From: Mycobacterium rhizamassiliense
GTDB lineage: Bacteria; Actinomycetota; Actinomycetes; Mycobacteriales; Mycobacteriaceae
Assembly (NCBI RefSeq): GCF_900157375.1
Contig: NZ_LT721901.1
Location: forward strand, 4,421,685-4,485,684
DNA length: 64,000 nucleotides
Reading direction: 5' to 3'
Position numbers and translations under genes: made by a program. Of the stretch, positions 12,001 to 17,882 are shown one piece after another (positions within the stretch are counted from its first letter, which is position 1; every line of letters begins with the position of its first letter). The notes beneath the pieces were generated by a model. That model was not told where the DNA came from, ran no database searches, and saw only the letters and a program-made list of their open reading frames with translations.

Positions 12001-12421
12001 CTCGAGCCCCGAGGCCATTGATCCGGACCGGGCGTTCCAGGAACTGGGCTTCGATTCGCTGACCGCCGTCGAGTTGCGCAACCGGCTGAAATCCGCCACC
12101 GGGCTACCCCTTTCGCCGACGCTGATCTTCGACTACCCCAACTCCGCGGCGCTGGCCGGCTACATGTACTCCGAACTGGTCGGCACCTCGGAGCAGCAGG
12201 CCCCCGCCGCCGCGCCCGGCGAGGCGGACATTCAGCGGGTGGTGGGATCCATCCCGGTCAAGCGACTCCGCCAGGCCGGTGTGCTGGAACTGCTGCTCGC
12301 GCTGGCAAGCGAGTCCGAGGGCGCGACTCAGGCCTCGGCGGTGACCACCGAAAAGGACATCGCCGACATGGACCTCGACGCTCTGGTCAACGCGGCGCTG
12401 CGCGACGACGACGACGAGTAG
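2..12421 (+). CDS. pks12: Bimodular reducing type I polyketide synthase, Pks12-like (5' truncated)
   Basis: The reading frame is already open at base 2, so the true start lies upstream. Two complete modules are visible, each KS-AT-DH-ER-KR-ACP. Counting from the Met at base 44, the KS active cysteines (TACSSS) are near residues 162 and 2191. The AT serines are in GHSQG (about 607) and GHSIG (about 2632). DH HxxxGxxxxP motifs are near 914 and 2942, and ER HAAAGGVGMAA motifs near 1468 and 3508. KR TGxTGMAGS motifs are near 1645 and 3685, and ACP LGFDSL serines near 1963 and 4003. AT1 carries YASH, typical of methylmalonyl-CoA, and AT2 carries HAFH, typical of malonyl-CoA. That alternation, the size (4,125 residues plus the missing N-terminus) and the neighbours match M. 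tuberculosis Pks12, which makes the mycoketide chain of mannosyl-phosphomycoketides. The last 55 or so residues form a charged tail that probably acts as a docking segment. The product in this species is inferred. Confidence 0.93.
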   Translation, partial: ALLERSSEPIAIVGMSCRFPGGVDSPEGLWQMVADGRDVISEFPADRGWELGGLFDPDPDARHKTYARTGGFVDGVADFDPAFFGIPPSEALAMDPQHRMLLELSWEALERGGIDPGGLRGSATGVFAGLIVQGYGMLAEEIEGYRLTGMTSSVASGRVSYVLGLEGPAVSVDTACSSSLVALHMAVQSLRSGECDLALAGGATVNATPTVFIEFSRHRGLAPDGRCKAYAGAADGVGWSEGGAMLVVERLSDARRLGHPVLALVRGSAVNQDGASNGLTAPNGPSQQRVVRAALANAGLNATEVDVVEGHGTGTTLGDPIEAQALLATYGQDRTEPLWLGSIKSNMGHTQAAAGVAGVIKMVQAMRHETLPATLHVDAPSPHVDWSAGSVSLLTEARPWPAADGRSRRAGVSSFGISGTNAHIIVESVPEVEPQEAGPAPAVLPWVVSAKSNSALTSQAARLAAHVRAHGDVDAADVAWSLAGRTNFEHRAVVVAPDRDGLLAGLDDLAGEALTASVIRGAAAPAGKTVFVYPGQGSQWVGMGIELLDTAPAFAQQMEACAEAFAEFVDWSLIDVLRGAPDAPGLDRVDVVQPVLFAVMVSLTELWKSLGVRPDAVIGHSQGEIAAAYVAGALSLRDAARVVTLRSKLLTSLAGPGGMLSIACSTERARELLAPYGNRVSIAAVNGRSAVVVSGDGAALDELVGFCADLELRTRRIDVDYASHSVEVEAIRGELAEVLAGIEPQSSRTAFFSTVTGNRLDTAGLNAEYWYRNIRQTVQFDQAVRSACEHGYRTFIESSPHPALIAGIEDTANDCTTGDSEAIVVPTLGRDDGGLDRFLTSAATAFVGGVNVDWRGALDGGGYVELPTYAFDRRRFWLSGEAIVADASGLGLGTSGHPLLNAVVELPASGGVLLTGRLSPGSQGWLADHAVSGVVVFPGSGFVELAIRAGDEVGCPTVDELTLQAPLMLPAKDSGAGSVAVQVVVGPAEESGQRSVSIFSRADSGPGWVCHAEGALSPGSVEPVAELSAWPPAGAIAADVADGYDQLAARGYGYGPAFQGLSAVWLRGDDVFAEVRLPDAAGSVNGFGVHPALLDAAMHALVIGSHAAGQADEVVLPFSWQGVSLHAAGASAVRARLAPAGPSSVSIELADGLGLPVLSVRAMVARPVSEQQLRAAVSSSGPDRLFEVVWAPAPAAAATAALPAHELFESAAAEDDAVAGSYERTHGALAAVQSWLTGQDTGVLVVATRGAMGLAGEDVTDLAGAAVWGLVRSAQTEHPGRIVLVDSDVALDDSAIAAVLAAGEPQALLRGGQVYTARVHGSRAVDGIMTPPADGPWRLGIDTAGTFENLQLQPVPNAGAALEPGQVRVALRAIATNFRDVMITLGMFTHEALLGGEGAGVVTEVGPDVTEFAVGDSVYGFFPDGSGTLVPGDVRLLQHKPADWSYAEAAGISAVFTTAYMAFIHLADVKPGQRVLVHAAAGGVGMAAVQLGRHLGLEVFATASRGKWDTLRAMGFDDDHIGDSRTLDFEEKFRTVTGGRGMDVVLDSLAGEFVDASLRLVAPGGWFLEMGKTDIRNPDAVAQEYSGVRYRAFDLFEPGRPRMHQWMIELAGLFEAGVLKPLPVTTFDVRRGRSALRYLSQARHTGKVVMTLPSGLASGTVLITGGTGMAGSTLARHLVTHHGVRDLLLLSRRGPDAPGASELVAELQSAGATVRAVACDAADRDALAQVIAEASARGPLSGVVHAAGVLDDATVTSLTPERIDAVLRAKIDAAWNLHELTRDLDLSAFVMFSSMAGLIGSSGQGNYGAANSFLDGLAAHRRANRLPAISLAWGLWDQASDMTGGLDDAGRARLGRDGILALSSDEAMELFDTALIVDEPFLAPARIDLGALRAHAVAIPPMFTDLVNAPTRRRVDDSLAAAKSKSALAHRLQGLPEAEQHAVLLDLVRSHIATVLGNISAEAIDPDKAFQELGFDSLTAVEMRNRLKTATGLALSPTLIFDYPTPNGLATYMRTELAGVPQEVKQVNVVRVTDDDPIVIVGMSCRYPGGVNSPEDLWNMLTEGRDVLTEFPSDRGWNLAGLYNADPDVPGSCYTRTGGFVDGVADFDSAFFGIAPSEALAMDPQQRMFLELSWEALERSGIEPGSLRGSATGVFAGVYTQGYGIGAPPAAEGFRLTGQSSSVASGRISYVLGLEGPAVSVDTACSSSLVALHMAAQSLRSGECDLALAGGVTVNATPDIFVEFSRMRGLSVDGRCKAYAGAADGTGFSEGGGMLVVERLSDAQRLGHPVLAVVRGSAINQDGASNGLTAPNGPSQQRVVRAALANAGLSATEVDVVEGHGTGTTLGDPIEAQALLATYGQGRSEPLWLGSIKSNIGHTQAAAGVAGVIKMVLSMRHEMLPATLHVDEPSPHVDWSMGSVSLLTEPHPWPSQGGLRRAGVSSFGISGTNAHVIVEAPPAGSETVADRPAVPVAPWPLSAKSAVSLRSQAARLAEYLRAHDDLALADVGWSLAARSSFEHRAVLVGDGRDSLLSGLDELAGDDLAGSVIRGTATPGGKTVFVFPGQGSQLLGMGSELHAAYPVFAEAFDAVLAELDQHLLRPLRDVIWGQDENLLHTTEFAQPALFAVEVALFRLLESWGVHPDFVLGHSIGELSAAHVAGVLSLKNAAVLVAARGRFMQALPSGGAMVAVQATEDEVRPLLVPFQQDQVGIAAVNGPASVVISGTEDAVLAIADRLRADGRRVHRLAVSHAFHSPLMDAMIDEFGTVAAGLTVAKPVIPVVSNVTGQLAADDFGTAAYWKRHVREAVRFADSVRFVHAAGGSRFLEVGPSSGLTASIEELLAFEESAAAVTTMSALRKDRPEPLALTDALARGFVAGMDVDWRGALGTASFIELPTYAFERRRFWLSGDGAPADAAGLGLAAGEHALLGAVVDLPASGGVVLTGRLSPATQGWLNDHAVGGVVLFPGAGFVELAIRAGDEVGCGVVDELNLAAPLVFPAGGSVAVQVVVGGADDSGTRAVSVFSRADAGSGWLLHAEGVLNTGSIQPSTDLSAWPPVGAVPVDIGDGYEQLAERGYDYGPAFRGLTSMWRRGDEVFAEVTLPADAGVSVSGFGVHPVMLDAALHAVMLASDSDELPPGSMLVPFSWQQVSLHAAGAAAVRARIVPVSPSSVSIELADGLGLPVLSVASMVARPVTDQQLLAAVSSSGPDRLFEVIWSAQPAADVQPVTVSAWGATESDDVEAAAVLFESAPVAGDVVTEVYAATRAVLPVLQSWLSRDRAATLVVSTRGAMALPGEDVTDLAGAAVWGLVRSAQTEHPGRIVLVDTDAPLDGEAIAAVLAPGEPQVLLRNGTVHIARVHGSRAVGGLLVPPDDGPWRLGMSSYGTIENLRLERIPDADAPLGPGRVRVAVSALAANFRDVMIALGLYPDPEAIMGIEASGVVIETASGDGRFAVGDRVMGLFPDGTGTIAVTDQRLLTKVPLGWSHTAAATASVVFATACYALTDLAAVKPGQRVLVHAAAGGVGMAAVQLARHFGLEVFATASRGKWDTLRAMGFDDDHIGDSRSLDFEEKFRAATGGRGVDVVLDSLSGDFVDASLRLVAPGGVFLEMGKTDIRDAEVVARDHAGVRYRAFDLFEAGPERIQQMLDELAALFGDDVLQPLPVNRFDVRRAPAALRYLSQARHVGKVVMTMPDSWVTGTVLITGATGMAGSALARHVVARHGARNLVLLSRRGLDAPGAAELMTELSAAGAQVQVVACDAADREALAKVLADIPVQRPLSGVIHAAGVLDDAVISSLTPERVDSVLRAKVDAAWNLHELTRDLDVSAFVLFSSMAGLAGASGQANYAAANSFLDGLAVHRRRQGLPAVSLAWGLWDAASAMTGALGAADRARFGRDGIIAMSSGEALELMDTALIVDEPFMLPAHIDLAALRVKFDSGTLPPMFVDLINAPTRRQVDDSLAAAKSKSALLQRLEGLPEDEQQAVLLDLVRANIATVLGSSSPEAIDPDRAFQELGFDSLTAVELRNRLKSATGLPLSPTLIFDYPNSAALAGYMYSELVGTSEQQAPAAAPGEADIQRVVGSIPVKRLRQAGVLELLLALASESEGATQASAVTTEKDIADMDLDALVNAALRDDDDE

Positions 12422-12428
12422 GCATGAA

Positions 12429-15026
12429 GTGAGAATCGCGGTCACCGGGGCCAGCGGCGTGCTCGGCCGCGGCCTCGCCGGCCGGCTGCTCAGCCAAGGC
12501 CACGACGTCACGGGCATTGCCCGCCATCGCCCCGAAAGCTGGCCGAGCGCGGCGGATTTCGTCGCGGCGGACATCCGGGACGCGGGCGCCGTCCGGCGCG
12601 CCCTGGTCGGCGCGGACGTCGTCGCGCACTGCGCATGGGCGCGCAACTCCGGGCGCGACGACCAGCAGGTCAACATCGATGGCACCCGCAACGTGCTCGA
12701 CGCGATGGCCGAAACAGGTTCCAGGCGGATCGTTTTCGCGTCGTCGGCCCATGTCTACGGCGGGGGAGAAGCGCCGAAGTCCGAACGCGACGCCACGACT
12801 CCGCACGACGCCGAAGGCCGAATGAAGGCCAGGGTCGAACAGCTGCTCGCGGAATCGGGCACGGAGTGGATCGCGATCCGCTCCGCGCTGATCCTCGGCC
12901 GCAGCGTCGACAACTGGGTGCGCCGCCTGCTCGCAGTACCGGCGTTTCCTGACCGGTCGGGCGATCGTCGCATGCAGGTCGTCCATCTCGACGACGCGCT
13001 CCGCCTCTTCCACCGCGCGGTCGTGGAACCCGGAATCGCCAGCGGCCCGGTCAATCTCGCGGCCCCCGGTGAGCCGACCTTCCGGCAGATCGCCGCAGCG
13101 CTGCACCGGCCGGTCGTGCGGCTGGGCCTCGAGCCGGCGGAGCTGCGACTGGTGCGGGACGCTGCGCTGATGGACACCTCGCGGCTGCGCGACGAGTGGG
13201 AATTCCGGCCGGCGTGGGAAGCGGGCGAATGCGTCGAGGATTTCGCGCTGGCGGTGCGCGGCCGGGTCACCGTGGGCAAGCGGGTGATCTCGTTGCCGTG
13301 GCGGCTGGCCAACATTCAGGACCTGCCCTCGGTCGACGCGCCGAGCAACGACGGCGTCAAGCCCGATTGGGCAGGCGCAGCGGGAGATAACGGCGAGTTC
13401 GACACGCCGATCGACCCCCGCTTTCCCACATTTCTGGCCACGAACCTGTCCGAGGCGCTGCCCGGCCCGTTTTCGCCGGCGTCGGCGTCGGCGACGGTGC
13501 GCGGACTGCGGGCCAGCGCCGTGTGCGTCGCCGAGCGGTTGCGGCCCGGCGGGATGATCCAGCGCGAGATCGCCATGCGGATGGTCGCCGTGTTCGCCCA
13601 CCGGCTGTATGGCGCCATCACCACCGCGCACTTCATGGCCGAAACCGTGCCGTTCGTGAAGCCGACGACGGTGGTGAGCAACAGCGGGTTCTTCGGCCCG
13701 AGCATGGCCGCCCTGCCGATCTTCGGCGAGGAACGTCCGCACTCCGGCACCGGCCGAATCCGTAAGCAGCTGCGGACCGTCCGCAACATCGGGGTGTTCG
13801 GCGTCAACCTGATCGGCCTGTCCGCCGGCGCGCCCCTGGACACCCGCGAATTCGTTGCCGACGTCGATCGCCTGGAACGCCTGACCGACGGCGATCCCAC
13901 CCGCCTCGACGATCGCCGGCTGCTGAGCCTGATCTCGCTGGCGCGTGACCAGGTGGTGCACGGCTGGGTGCTGGCGGCGGGCTCGTTCCTGCTGTGCGCG
14001 GCGTTCAACGTGTTGCTGCGCGGGTTGTGCGGGCGCGACACCGCCGCGCCCGCCGGACCGGAATTGGTCAGCGCGCGTTCGGTCGAGGCGATGCAGCGGT
14101 TGGTCGTTGCCGCACAACGTGATCCGAAAGTCGGCGCGCTGCTTGCCGAGCCGGGGGACCGGCTCGACAAGCTGGCCGTCGAGGCGCCGGAATTCCACGC
14201 CGCGCTGCTGGCCGAGCTGGCGCTGATCGGCCACCGCGGCCCGGCCGAGCTCGAGATGCGCTCGACCAGCTACGCCGACGATCCCGAGCTGCTGGTCCGG
14301 ATGGTGACCAGAGCGATGAGCGCGGGACCCGCGGGCCAGCCGCGAGCTCCTCGTATTCCGCTGCGCGCCAAGCCTATTGCGGCCCTGGCCACGCAGCAGC
14401 TGCGCGACCGCGAAGTCCGCCGCGACAAGGTGGTGCGGGCGAACTGGGTGCTGCGCAAGCTGCTGCGCGAGTATGGGCGCAGGTCGTTCGAGGCGGGCAT
14501 CTTCGCCGCCGCCGACGACGTCTTCTATCTGCTTGTCGACGAACTCGATGCGCTTCCAGCGAATGTGGGCGAGGTGGTCGCCCGGCGCCGCGCCGAGCAA
14601 CGCCGGCTGGTCACGGTGGCGCCGCCGACGGTCTTCAGCGGAAGCTGGCAGCCGACCACGACGTCGTCGGCCGCGCTGGCCAGCGGGGACACCATGCGCG
14701 GTGTCGGCGTGTGCGGGGGACGGGTGCGGGGCCGGGTGCGCATCGTGCGACCCGAGACCATCGACGACCTGCAACCCGGCGAGATCCTGGTCGCGGAGGT
14801 CACCGACGTTGGGTATACGGCGGCGTTCTGCTACGCCGCGGCCGTCGTCACCGAACTCGGCGGTCCCATGTCGCACGCCGCGGTGGTGGCTCGCGAATTC
14901 GGCTTCCCCTGTGTGGTGGACGTCCAGGGAGCCACCAGGGCGCTGCCGTCGGGTGCCCTGATCGAGGTCGACGGCGCGACGGGCGAGATCCATGTGCTGG
15001 AGCTTGCCGACGACGCCTTGAGCTAG
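12429..15026 (+). CDS. NAD-dependent epimerase / PEP-utilising mobile-domain fusion (Rv2047c-like)
   Basis: This 865-residue protein starts at GTG 12429, seven bases after the pks12 stop, so it is probably in the same operon. Residues 1-280 are an extended-SDR epimerase domain with a GASGVLGRG nucleotide-binding loop and a catalytic-looking SSAHVYGGG segment. The middle, about 300-730, resembles the linker region of PEP-synthase/rifampin-phosphotransferase-type proteins. The last 100 residues are a PEP-utiliser mobile domain with the phosphohistidine-type motif TELGGPMSHAAVVAREFG. I see no ATP-grasp nucleotide-binding domain, so a full phosphotransfer cycle is not evident. Length and position match M. 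tuberculosis Rv2047c (about 854 residues), a fixed neighbour of pks12. A role with mycoketide lipid is inference. Its stop is intertwined with the convergent P450 stop in a CTAG palindrome at 15023-15026. Confidence 0.85.
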   Translation: MRIAVTGASGVLGRGLAGRLLSQGHDVTGIARHRPESWPSAADFVAADIRDAGAVRRALVGADVVAHCAWARNSGRDDQQVNIDGTRNVLDAMAETGSRRIVFASSAHVYGGGEAPKSERDATTPHDAEGRMKARVEQLLAESGTEWIAIRSALILGRSVDNWVRRLLAVPAFPDRSGDRRMQVVHLDDALRLFHRAVVEPGIASGPVNLAAPGEPTFRQIAAALHRPVVRLGLEPAELRLVRDAALMDTSRLRDEWEFRPAWEAGECVEDFALAVRGRVTVGKRVISLPWRLANIQDLPSVDAPSNDGVKPDWAGAAGDNGEFDTPIDPRFPTFLATNLSEALPGPFSPASASATVRGLRASAVCVAERLRPGGMIQREIAMRMVAVFAHRLYGAITTAHFMAETVPFVKPTTVVSNSGFFGPSMAALPIFGEERPHSGTGRIRKQLRTVRNIGVFGVNLIGLSAGAPLDTREFVADVDRLERLTDGDPTRLDDRRLLSLISLARDQVVHGWVLAAGSFLLCAAFNVLLRGLCGRDTAAPAGPELVSARSVEAMQRLVVAAQRDPKVGALLAEPGDRLDKLAVEAPEFHAALLAELALIGHRGPAELEMRSTSYADDPELLVRMVTRAMSAGPAGQPRAPRIPLRAKPIAALATQQLRDREVRRDKVVRANWVLRKLLREYGRRSFEAGIFAAADDVFYLLVDELDALPANVGEVVARRRAEQRRLVTVAPPTVFSGSWQPTTTSSAALASGDTMRGVGVCGGRVRGRVRIVRPETIDDLQPGEILVAEVTDVGYTAAFCYAAAVVTELGGPMSHAAVVAREFGFPCVVDVQGATRALPSGALIEVDGATGEIHVLELADDALS

Positions 15027-16249
15027 TCGAACTCCATCTCCAGATCGACCGGCCCGCTCAGGCCCAGCATCGGCTTCCAGCGCGCCGCTGCCACCCGGCG
15101 CGGATTGGTCATGCGCCGGGCCAGGACTTTGAGGGCCCCGGCCAGTTCGGTCCGGGCGAGATTCGCGCCGAGGCAATAATGGGCGCCGCCGCCGAACGTC
15201 AAAATGGGCGGCGGGTCGTCGCGGGTGATGTCGAACCGATCCGGGTGCGGATAAACCTCCGGATCACAGTTCGCGGCAAAGGTATTCACCGAAATGAAGG
15301 TGCCGGCCGGAAATGTGTACTCGGCGAATGTGACGTCGTCGAGGACGGTGCGCAGGGTGGTGCAGACCGCCGGCGAATGGCGCATGCATTCCTCGACGGC
15401 CGGCATCGCGAGGTCGGGGTTGTCGCGCAGCATCGCCAGCTGATCGGGGTGATCGCACAGCGCGTGCATGCACGCGGCCAGCTGATTGCGGGTGGTGTCG
15501 GTGCCCGCACTCAGGATGCTGAACGCCAGCATGCGCATCTCCGCGTTGCTGAGCCGGTCGCCACCGTCCTGGGCGCGGATCAGTTCGGAGATCAGGTCGT
15601 CGGTCAGCCGGCTGCGCCTTTCGGCGATCATGTCGTCGATGTAGGCGTCGAACTCGTCCCACGCGCGCATGACGATGTGCTGCTCGTTCAGCAGGTCGGA
15701 GTCGAACCTGACGATCTTGAAAATGTCTTCCGCCCATAGGGAAAACTGCTCCCAGTCCTGGGGAGGCGCGCCCAACAGCGCGCAGATGATCGGGATCGGG
15801 TAGGGCCGGGCGATGTCGGTGACGAAATCGCATCGGCCGGCCTCGGCGACGTGATCGATCAATTCGTTGATCACGGTGTCGACGGTGTCTTCCATCCGCG
15901 CGGACGCCCGCGGCGTGAAGGCCTTGGACACCAGGCTGCGCAGCCGGCGATGTTCCTCGCCTTCCATGCCCAGGATGGTGCCGAGCACCCGGTCGAACAG
16001 TGGGCCGGAGGTGATCCCGCGAGCGGTCATGTGCATACCGGGTGGGAATACGAACCGCGGATCGCGGAGTATCCCGCGGGCGAGTTCGTAGCCGAGCACC
16101 TCGGGTCCCAACGGCCCGAGGGCCATCGGCGAGTGCTTTCGCACCTCGTGGATCCGCGGGGCGACCTCGTGCACGGTGTCGGTGAGGTCGTAGTGCAGCG
16201 TCGGGAGCCCGGCGTCGAAGACGCTCGGCGCCGCGGTGCCGACGGTCAT
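15023..16249 (-). CDS. Cytochrome P450 (distal gene of the island operon)
   Basis: This is a soluble bacterial P450 of 408 residues. The I-helix oxygen-activation motif AGTDTT, the K-helix ExxR (ECMR) and the heme-thiolate loop FGGGAHYCLG are all present and intact. The start is ATG 16249, preceded by GGAGA and overlapping the stop of the upstream P450, so the two should be translationally coupled. It is the last gene of the minus-strand operon that begins at 23443. No ferredoxin or ferredoxin reductase is encoded nearby, so electrons must come from partners elsewhere. The substrate cannot be read from the sequence. An open frame continues upstream of 16249, but that extension has no P450 similarity and overlaps the neighbour. 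Confidence 0.93.
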   Translation of the reverse strand: MTVGTAAPSVFDAGLPTLHYDLTDTVHEVAPRIHEVRKHSPMALGPLGPEVLGYELARGILRDPRFVFPPGMHMTARGITSGPLFDRVLGTILGMEGEEHRRLRSLVSKAFTPRASARMEDTVDTVINELIDHVAEAGRCDFVTDIARPYPIPIICALLGAPPQDWEQFSLWAEDIFKIVRFDSDLLNEQHIVMRAWDEFDAYIDDMIAERRSRLTDDLISELIRAQDGGDRLSNAEMRMLAFSILSAGTDTTRNQLAACMHALCDHPDQLAMLRDNPDLAMPAVEECMRHSPAVCTTLRTVLDDVTFAEYTFPAGTFISVNTFAANCDPEVYPHPDRFDITRDDPPPILTFGGGAHYCLGANLARTELAGALKVLARRMTNPRRVAAARWKPMLGLSGPVDLEMEFD

Positions 16250-17436
16250 CGTGTCTCCTTCGGCAGAATCCGCAGCGGGAGCAGCGGCAGCGTGCAGGTC
16301 GGGGACGGCCAGGTGATCTCGGGTGAGAATCCCGGTGCGAGCTCGAAATCGGAAATGCGGCTGAGCCATTCGGTCACGACGACGTTCATCTCCATGCGGG
16401 CCAGGTGCGAACCCACGCAACGGTGCGGGCCGCCGCCGAAGCCCCAGTGCTTGTGCACCTTGCCGTCCAGCACCAGGTCGTCGCCGGATATCGCGTCGCT
16501 GCCATCCCGGTTGATGGCGCCGAGGCACAGCCGCACCCGCGATCCGGCGGGCAACGTGACGCCGGCGACGGTGACCTCCTCGGTCGTCACCCGCGGGACG
16601 ACGGGGGCGGACGACTCCAGCCGGACGATCTCCTCGACGAAAACGCCGATCTCATCCGGTCTTTCGCGAAGCCTGCCCCGTAACTCGGGCCGCCGCGCCA
16701 ATTCGAGCATCGCCGCGCCGATGGCCGACGTGACGGTGTCCAGTCCCGCGAGGACGAAAAAGAACGCCATGCCCAGGGCTTCGTCGTCGGTGAGCGCGTC
16801 CTGAGAACCGGAGCCGGCGAGCACCTGGGAGAGGACGTCGTCGCCCGGGTCGCGCCGATGCTCGGCGACGGCCTCGGTGAGGTAGGCGAACAGCTCGAGC
16901 GCCGGTGTCAGGTCCGGGGTTTCGCCTGCGGCGTTGGGGATGCTCAGCTCGATGATGGCGTCCTTCCAGCCGATCAGCCGTTCACAGTCCCGCAGCGGCA
17001 GGCCGAACAGCGTCAGGAAGACTTGCGACGGATACGGAGTCGCGACCTCCGCCATCACCTCGCATTCATCGCGTCCCGCAATCGATTCGATGATGTCGAT
17101 CGCCTGGGCCTGGATCGACGGCAGGATCGCGGCGAGCGCGTGGGGGCTGAAGAACGGTTGCAGGATCTTCCGGAACCGGGTGTGCTCCGGCGGGTCAAAC
17201 GCCGCGGGCACCAACGGAAGCGGGCTGCCCACCACCTCGAAGGCCTTCTGCGAGGAGAACACGTTCGGGTTGCGCAGCGCGGCCAGGACGTCTTCGCGGC
17301 GGGTCAACGCATACCAGCCGTCGCTCAATACCACCGGGCCGGCGTCCCGCAACGCCGCCCAGCCGACGCCGCGGTCGAGCGCCATCGGCAGATCGTCCAA
17401 GTCGAGCTCTGGAATTCCCCGCGGGTCACCAGCCAT
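16246..17436 (-). CDS. Cytochrome P450
   Basis: This 396-residue P450 carries the ExxR motif EIVR and the heme-binding loop FGGGPHRCVG. The usual AGxDT-type I-helix segment reads LAGLDTVTS, which keeps the acidic residue and threonine. I prefer ATG 17436, because GGAGA lies 5 bases upstream. A GTG at 17451 in the same frame overlaps the stop of the VOC gene (GTGA) and would add five residues. The gene's stop overlaps the start of the next P450. It is clearly different from that neighbour, so the two are not a recent duplication. They probably oxidise successive intermediates or related substrates of the island pathway, which is inference from the operon layout. Confidence 0.92.
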   Translation of the reverse strand: MAGDPRGIPELDLDDLPMALDRGVGWAALRDAGPVVLSDGWYALTRREDVLAALRNPNVFSSQKAFEVVGSPLPLVPAAFDPPEHTRFRKILQPFFSPHALAAILPSIQAQAIDIIESIAGRDECEVMAEVATPYPSQVFLTLFGLPLRDCERLIGWKDAIIELSIPNAAGETPDLTPALELFAYLTEAVAEHRRDPGDDVLSQVLAGSGSQDALTDDEALGMAFFFVLAGLDTVTSAIGAAMLELARRPELRGRLRERPDEIGVFVEEIVRLESSAPVVPRVTTEEVTVAGVTLPAGSRVRLCLGAINRDGSDAISGDDLVLDGKVHKHWGFGGGPHRCVGSHLARMEMNVVVTEWLSRISDFELAPGFSPEITWPSPTCTLPLLPLRILPKETR

Positions 17437-17447
17437 GCCGTCTCCAA

Positions 17448-17873
17448 TCACGGAATATTGGTTGCCAGAAATGTCAGTGGCAGGCCCAGGATCGACACGT
17501 CGTTTTCGTCGAGGTAGGTGCCCTCGCCCTCCAGGCGTTGCCGGAATCGCGTCGTCGCGCCGTAGCGCTCCGCGACGGCGTCGGACTTCGAAGCTTCCGG
17601 GACTCCGATCACCACGGTGAACACGCCGTCGCCGTGGCGCTCGAGGAACTCCGTCACCGAGACGGCCACTTCGCCGGTCGACCCCGGTATCGGGCTGATC
17701 AGCTCGATACCCCGACTCCAGTCGAGGTGGATGTCCAAGCCCAGCTCGGCCAGTTGCAGCGGCTCGAAGACGAAGCCGAGATCGTTGAACATCTGCGCCG
17801 CGGTGTCGTGTCGTTCCGGTGCCACGGCGAACACGACGTGATGGAGCGAGGGTGCGGCAGGCTCTTCAGGCAT
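17448..17873 (-). CDS. VOC-fold (glyoxalase/dioxygenase superfamily) protein
   Basis: The product has 141 residues with a short beta-alpha-beta-beta-beta module pattern of the vicinal-oxygen-chelate superfamily. It opens with LHHVVFAV, and a second half contains the GVFTVVIGVPE segment. The potential metal-ligand His lies in LHHVVF, but a complete ligand set cannot be assigned by eye. AGGAAG sits just before the ATG at 17873. It lies between the DapB-like dehydrogenase (9 bases upstream) and the P450 pair, with which its stop overlaps, so it is co-expressed with them. Members of this fold act as epimerases, lyases, dioxygenases or binding proteins. The reaction here is unknown. Confidence 0.7.
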   Translation of the reverse strand: MPEEPAAPSLHHVVFAVAPERHDTAAQMFNDLGFVFEPLQLAELGLDIHLDWSRGIELISPIPGSTGEVAVSVTEFLERHGDGVFTVVIGVPEASKSDAVAERYGATTRFRQRLEGEGTYLDENDVSILGLPLTFLATNIP

Positions 17874-17882
17874 GGGGTCTTC

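Noticed and set aside
12387..15176. A 929-residue open frame antisense to the Rv2047c-like gene
   Set aside because: It is a GC-rich shadow frame with low-complexity composition (RR, HPA, QRG runs), while the plus strand encodes recognisable domains with proper motifs.
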